Source of the DNA: Amycolatopsis sp. FBCC-B4732
Lineage (GTDB): Bacteria > Actinomycetota > Actinomycetes > Mycobacteriales > Pseudonocardiaceae
DNA length: 64,000 nucleotides
NCBI RefSeq assembly: GCF_023008405.1
Contig: NZ_CP095376.1
Coordinates: 7,544,501 to 7,608,500 of the forward strand
Reading direction: 5' to 3'
The notes beneath the pieces were generated by a model that worked only from the letters and a program-made list of their open reading frames with translations, did not search any database and had not been told where the DNA came from. Shown here in pieces: positions 62,281 to 64,000 of the stretch. The position numbers and the translations under genes are program-made. Within the stretch, counting starts at the first letter, position 1. Every line of letters begins with the position of its first letter.

Positions 62281-64000
62281 GCCGGGGCGCCCGTCTTCTG
62301 CGGCAGCTCGATCCGCACCGGGGCCGCGTTCGCGACGCTCGACTGGGCCGCCAACGTCGCCAGCGTCGTCGCCGCCAGGGAGGCCACCGAGATCGGCATC
62401 GGCGCGCCCGTCCGCACCGCCTCCAGGAACGCGTTGACCTCGGCCGCCTGGCCCTTGTCGCGGCCCTTCGGGATGCGAGAGCTGGCCCACTTCTTGCGCG
62501 AGTACACCGATGCCCGGACGTAGTCGTCGAACTTCAGGACCTTGCCGTCGGCCGTCAGGTCCAGTGTCTCCTTCGGGAAGCCCGAGGAGCCCGTCTCCGC
62601 GTACGTGATCACCGCCGTCGAGCCGTCCGGGTAGCCGAGCGTCACCTGCAGGTCTCCCGTTGCGTACACCGAGACCGGGTCGGCGTCGAGGAGCCAGCTC
62701 ACCGTGTCGATGAAGTGGCCGCCTTCGCCCACGAAACGGGACCCTTCCGAGTCCGTCTGGTTGTACCAGCTGCCGTGGTCGAGGCGGCCCGCGTTGACCA
62801 GGTAGCGGACCGTCGCCGGGCCGACCCGGGGGCCGAACCGGTCGCGGGCTTCGTGCAGCAGTGGCGCGAAACGGCGGTTGAAGCCGACCTGGAGGCGGTC
62901 GTTGCCGGACTCCTCGATCGCGTCGAGGACCTTCTGCAACTCCGCTTCCGACAGCGCCAGCGGCTTCTCGACGAACACCGTCTTGCCCGCCAGCAGCGCC
63001 TGGCGCGTCAGCTCCGCGTGCGAGCTGTGCCGCGTCACCACGAAGACCGCGTCGATCGAGGAGTCGCCGAGGACGTTGTCGATGTCGGTGGACGCCTCGG
63101 CGAAGCCGAACTTGCGGCGGGCGTTGGCGCCGGACAGCGCGGACGTCGTCGCGACGTGCTTGAGCTGGACGTCCGAGCGCTCGACCAGGTGCGGCAGCAG
63201 CATCGACGACGCGTAGTTGCCCGCGCCGATGAAGCCCAGGCGCACCGGCTGTCCCGCGGGGAGCGCGGCCGCCGCACGCGAGGTCACGCCGACGCGCGCC
63301 GACGTCACGACGGGCTCCGTGCGGGCGACCGCGTCGGGGTAGCGGAACAGCACCGCCACCGCCTTCAGCGAGCCGTCGTTCAGCGACTGGTACGTCTCGA
63401 CCGCCGACGAGAAGTCCGAGACGTGCGTGATCAGCGGCTCGACGTCGAGGCGGTCGCGGGCGATCAGGTCGAGGACGCACTCGAGGTTGCGGCGCTCGGT
63501 CCAGCGGACCTGGCCGATCGGGTAGTCGCGCCCCTCCAGCTCGTACGACGGGTCGTAGCGGCCCGGGCCGTAGGAGCGCGAGAACCGGACGTCCAGTTCC
63601 TTCTCGTAGTAGGCGTTCCACGGCAGGTCGAGCTTGCACTTGCCGATGTCGATGACGCGGCCGCGGTCGCGCGACAGCTTCGCGGCCAGCTCCACCGGGT
63701 CGTTCGTGTTGCCGCCGGCCGCGAGGTAGGTCTGGTCGACGCCCGCGCCGTGGGTCAGCTCGGCCACGGCGTTGTCGACGATGCCGGACGCCGGGTGCGC
63801 GCACGTCAGCGCGCCGAGGCTCTCGGCGAGCTTGCAGCGCTCCGGGTCCGGGTCGACGCCGACGACGCGCACGCCGGACGACGTCAGCAGCTGGACGACG
63901 AGCTGGCCGATCAGGCCGAGGCCGATCACGAGCGCGACGTCGCCGATCTGCGGTTCGCCGCGGCGGACGCCCTGCATGGCGATCGAGCCGACGGTGCCGA
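62277..64000 (-). CDS. two-domain oxidoreductase (alcohol dehydrogenase-like plus Gfo/Idh/MocA), N-terminus off the window
   Basis: Fusion enzyme, at least 574 residues here. The first part is the C-terminal half of a zinc-type medium-chain dehydrogenase with the nucleotide fold VIGLGLIGQLVVQLL and VVGVDPDPERCKLAESLG. After about residue 245 comes a complete Gfo/Idh/MocA domain: LGFIGAGNYASSMLLPHL, then VFVEKPLAL with the conserved EKP, then GHFIDTVSWLL. Such fusions recur in polysaccharide clusters next to heparinase-like genes and probably oxidise a nucleotide or lipid-linked sugar. The frame continues past 64000 (GTVGSIAMQG), so the Met at 63977 is internal. Confidence 0.9.
   Translation of the reverse strand, partial: GTVGSIAMQGVRRGEPQIGDVALVIGLGLIGQLVVQLLTSSGVRVVGVDPDPERCKLAESLGALTCAHPASGIVDNAVAELTHGAGVDQTYLAAGGNTNDPVELAAKLSRDRGRVIDIGKCKLDLPWNAYYEKELDVRFSRSYGPGRYDPSYELEGRDYPIGQVRWTERRNLECVLDLIARDRLDVEPLITHVSDFSSAVETYQSLNDGSLKAVAVLFRYPDAVARTEPVVTSARVGVTSRAAAALPAGQPVRLGFIGAGNYASSMLLPHLVERSDVQLKHVATTSALSGANARRKFGFAEASTDIDNVLGDSSIDAVFVVTRHSSHAELTRQALLAGKTVFVEKPLALSEAELQKVLDAIEESGNDRLQVGFNRRFAPLLHEARDRFGPRVGPATVRYLVNAGRLDHGSWYNQTDSEGSRFVGEGGHFIDTVSWLLDADPVSVYATGDLQVTLGYPDGSTAVITYAETGSSGFPKETLDLTADGKVLKFDDYVRASVYSRKKWASSRIPKGRDKGQAAEVNAFLEAVRTGAPMPISVASLAATTLATLAAQSSVANAAPVRIELPQKTGAPA

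Overview
The window is high-GC actinobacterial chromosome, most likely from Amycolatopsis or a close relative in the Pseudonocardiaceae. This is inferred from the GC-rich codon use, the frequent GTG starts, the mce locus, the F420-type oxidoreductases and a gene order close to the mycobacterial rpmG-had-secE-nusG-rplKA-rplJL-mkl-rpoB region. No taxon-specific marker was tested by search.

Region 1 (1-25.9 kb) is mainly on the minus strand and is the transcription/translation core. In reading order (right to left) it holds tRNA-Thr, tRNA-Met, rpmG, hadA-hadB, tRNA-Trp, secE, nusG, rplK, rplA, rplJ, rplL and rpoB, which is cut by the left edge. Two insertions stand out. A complete mce lipid-uptake operon (mceG/mkl ATPase, two YrbE permeases, MceA-F and two Mce-associated proteins, nearly all joined by 4-base overlaps) lies between rplL and rpoB. 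Four plus-strand genes (a luciferase-like oxidoreductase, a GntR regulator with its own operator, a membrane protein and a secreted SGNH hydrolase) lie between hadB and tRNA-Trp, where mycobacteria have hadC. Strong hairpin terminators follow rplL, rplA and rpmG.

Region 2 (25.9-41.5 kb) is mixed. It holds a degenerate-GGDEF/EAL membrane protein, a GNAT protein, a DUF574-type methyltransferase followed by a decayed partial copy, lon behind an HspR-type inverted repeat, another methyltransferase, tRNA-Tyr, a YajQ-family protein, a lipoprotein, a secreted Asp-box (sialidase-like) protein, rmlA, htpX, a secreted beta-propeller, a second F420-type oxidoreductase and a YrdB-family membrane protein.

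Region 3 (41.6-64 kb) is a two-armed surface-glycan locus whose arms converge near 54 kb. The plus arm is one tightly coupled series: sugar C-methyltransferase, nucleotidyltransferase, PIG-L deacetylase, sugar epimerase, DUF4910 protein, flippase, GT2, pyruvyltransferase, RmlC-like protein and class III aminotransferase, followed by a secreted beta-helix protein. The minus arm reads two-domain dehydrogenase (cut by the right edge), a small repeat-built ORF, heparinase II/III-like protein, a lipoprotein beta-helix paralogue, O-antigen ligase, GT4 and PAP2 phosphatase, again coupled. Together the arms could make, flip, polymerise, modify and trim an extracellular polysaccharide. A frameshifted HAD phosphatase and a DinB/maleylpyruvate-isomerase-like protein sit at the junction. 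No IS element, phage, CRISPR array or origin was seen.
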